Shown piece by piece: positions 6,531 to 6,775 of a stretch of 6,775 nucleotides of DNA. Within the stretch, counting starts at the first letter, position 1. The number at the start of each line of letters is the position of its first letter. This DNA comes from CAZBQG01 sp964493945. GTDB lineage: Bacteria > Pseudomonadota > Alphaproteobacteria > Rhodospirillales > UBA2165. Position numbers and translations under genes: made by a program. The stretch lies in assembly GCA_964493945.1 (NCBI GenBank), contig CAZBQG010000239.1, forward strand, positions 1-6,775. The letters are read 5' to 3'. The notes below the pieces were generated by a model, which ran no database searches, was not told the origin of the DNA, and saw nothing but the letters and a program-made list of their open reading frames with translations.

Positions 6531-6533
6531 CCC
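6531..6533 (-). other. Frameshift 1 (one missing base) at the receiver start
   Basis: The ATG frame reads MQTRVAVVEDNQG and then leaves the family (TGNSWINCSG). The other frame reads NRELLDKLLRAGGYDVV, which continues the receiver. Adding one G to the coding-strand CAGGG run restores VVEDNQGNRELLDKLL. A GTG-initiated frame from 6665 reaches the rest of the receiver but lacks the E9/D10 acidic pair and has no ribosome site. Confidence 0.8.
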
Positions 6534-6575
6534 TGATTGTCTTCGACGACGGCAACCCGCGTCTGCATAGAAATT

Positions 6576-6579
6576 CTCC
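6576..6579 (-). promoter_or_regulatory. Ribosome binding site of the fused regulator
   Basis: GGAG on the minus strand lies 7 bases before the ATG at 6568. It confirms that this ATG, which encodes the normal receiver beta-1 strand (RVAVVEDN), is the ancestral start. Confidence 0.65.
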
Positions 6580-6654
6580 ACCGCCCCGAAGGTTGGGTTG
6601 GGCGGATTTCTTATCCGAAATTTCGCCGTGGCGCATGGAAATCTTGCTTCCATG

Positions 6655-6706
6655 GATTTTTTCACTATTTATTTAAGTAAGAACAAGATTTGAAATGATA
6701 TAATGG
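6655..6706. promoter_or_regulatory. A/T-rich promoter-like segment upstream of the regulator
   Basis: A markedly A/T-rich stretch about 90-140 bases upstream of the regulator start. It is the best place for its promoter, but no well spaced minus-strand -35/-10 pair stands out. On the plus strand TATAAT (6699-6704) is a perfect -10 hexamer, without a recognisable -35, pointing out of the window toward an unseen gene. Confidence 0.3.
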
Positions 6707-6733
6707 ACCTTCGTTTGCCCCTAGTGGTTTCCA

Positions 6734-6756
6734 CCTAACGGAAGAGTCCGTTTAGG
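6734..6756. repeat. Hairpin-forming inverted repeat
   Basis: CCTAACGGA (6734-6742) pairs with TCCGTTTAGG (6747-6756) apart from one bulged T, with a tight AGAG loop. GTGG-TTT-CCAC (6724-6734) immediately before it and GGGATTCCC (6755-6763) immediately after are further small palindromes. No T-run follows on either strand. It could be an operator or a structured leader of a gene beyond the window. Confidence 0.4.
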
Positions 6757-6775
6757 GATTCCCAAAGCGTCGCGC

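Larger units (their letters stand above)
4886..6568 (-). pseudogene. Broken fused regulator: receiver - HATPase - SpoIIE/PP2C phosphatase
   Basis: When repaired this is one 560-residue cytoplasmic regulator. Residues 1-125 are a response-regulator receiver: acidic pair E9/D10, phospho-acceptor D55 in LILDLNMP, and T85 in VIILTADD. A helical linker (about 120-150) follows. Residues about 155-295 are an anti-sigma (RsbW)/histidine-kinase-type ATPase: N-box ELMVNAVEHGN (181-191), G1 DEGAGFD (243-249), G2 SGRGIALAN (265-273). Residues about 322-556 are a SpoIIE/PP2C serine phosphatase: LDGDFWG, LFIADFSEKGTAAA, SNGQYATLLLGVVD, LYSDGILEA and TEDDLTLV. Such proteins normally switch an anti-anti-sigma partner on and off in response to a phosphorelay. 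The ATG at 6568 has GGAG (6576-6579) 7 bases upstream. As written, the start frame ends after 69 residues at 6359. Lesions: a missing base near 6531, TAG at 5589-5591, and an extra base near 5166. The whole span is still exactly 561 codons. It is a real pseudogene or carries sequence errors; domain identity is certain, state is not. Confidence 0.85.

Noticed and set aside
5589..6665. A separate intact 358-residue gene starting at GTG 6665
   Set aside because: Its first residues (MKKSMEARFPCATAKF and on) are not receiver-like, there is no ribosome site, and it lacks the acidic pair of the receiver; the proper start in the other frame at 6568 has a ribosome site and the right beta-1 strand.

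Overview
The window looks like chromosomal DNA of a free-living alphaproteobacterium, most likely near the Rhodospirillales. This rests on the fairly high G+C, the GGC/GCC-rich codon use, and the protein types: a periplasmic Slt-type murein transglycosylase, a MoaB, a paired TIGR04282/TIGR04283 transferase module, a DUF952 protein, and a REC-ATPase-SpoIIE phosphatase regulator. The genus is not claimed. No RNA gene, insertion sequence, CRISPR array or phage gene was seen.

Layout from left to right. Positions 1-299 hold no supportable gene, only a leader with two small inverted repeats. Positions 300-2670 hold a forward pair, slt and moaB. The moaB start codon lies inside the last codons of slt, so the two are probably co-transcribed although they act in different processes (cell-wall turnover and molybdenum cofactor synthesis). 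Positions 2645-3942 hold a reverse pair of sugar-transferase-like genes joined by a 4-base stop/start overlap; the downstream one overlaps the end of moaB tail to tail. After a 76-bp divergent spacer, positions 4019-4889 hold a forward pair: a very acidic protein with an internal 12-bp repeat, then a DUF952 protein that appears to start at CTG and is therefore easy to miss. Positions 4886-6568 on the reverse strand hold one long regulatory gene (receiver, anti-sigma-type ATPase, PP2C-type phosphatase). Positions 6569-6775 are its upstream region.

The most notable locus is that last gene. As written it is broken three times: a one-base loss in the receiver start, an in-frame TAG between the ATPase and phosphatase domains, and a one-base gain inside the phosphatase. 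The two indels lie in short G/C runs and cancel in length, so the span is exactly 561 codons and an intact 560-residue protein can be reconstructed. Some positions usually conserved in these domains also look altered. It is either a recently decayed partner-switching regulator or a stretch with read or assembly errors. Raw reads or a close relative would decide.

I do not see convincing evidence of an undescribed multi-gene system. The less ordinary items are the broken regulator, the CTG-start DUF952 gene paired with the acidic protein, and the transferase pair found without its usual arsenosugar/radical-SAM neighbours.
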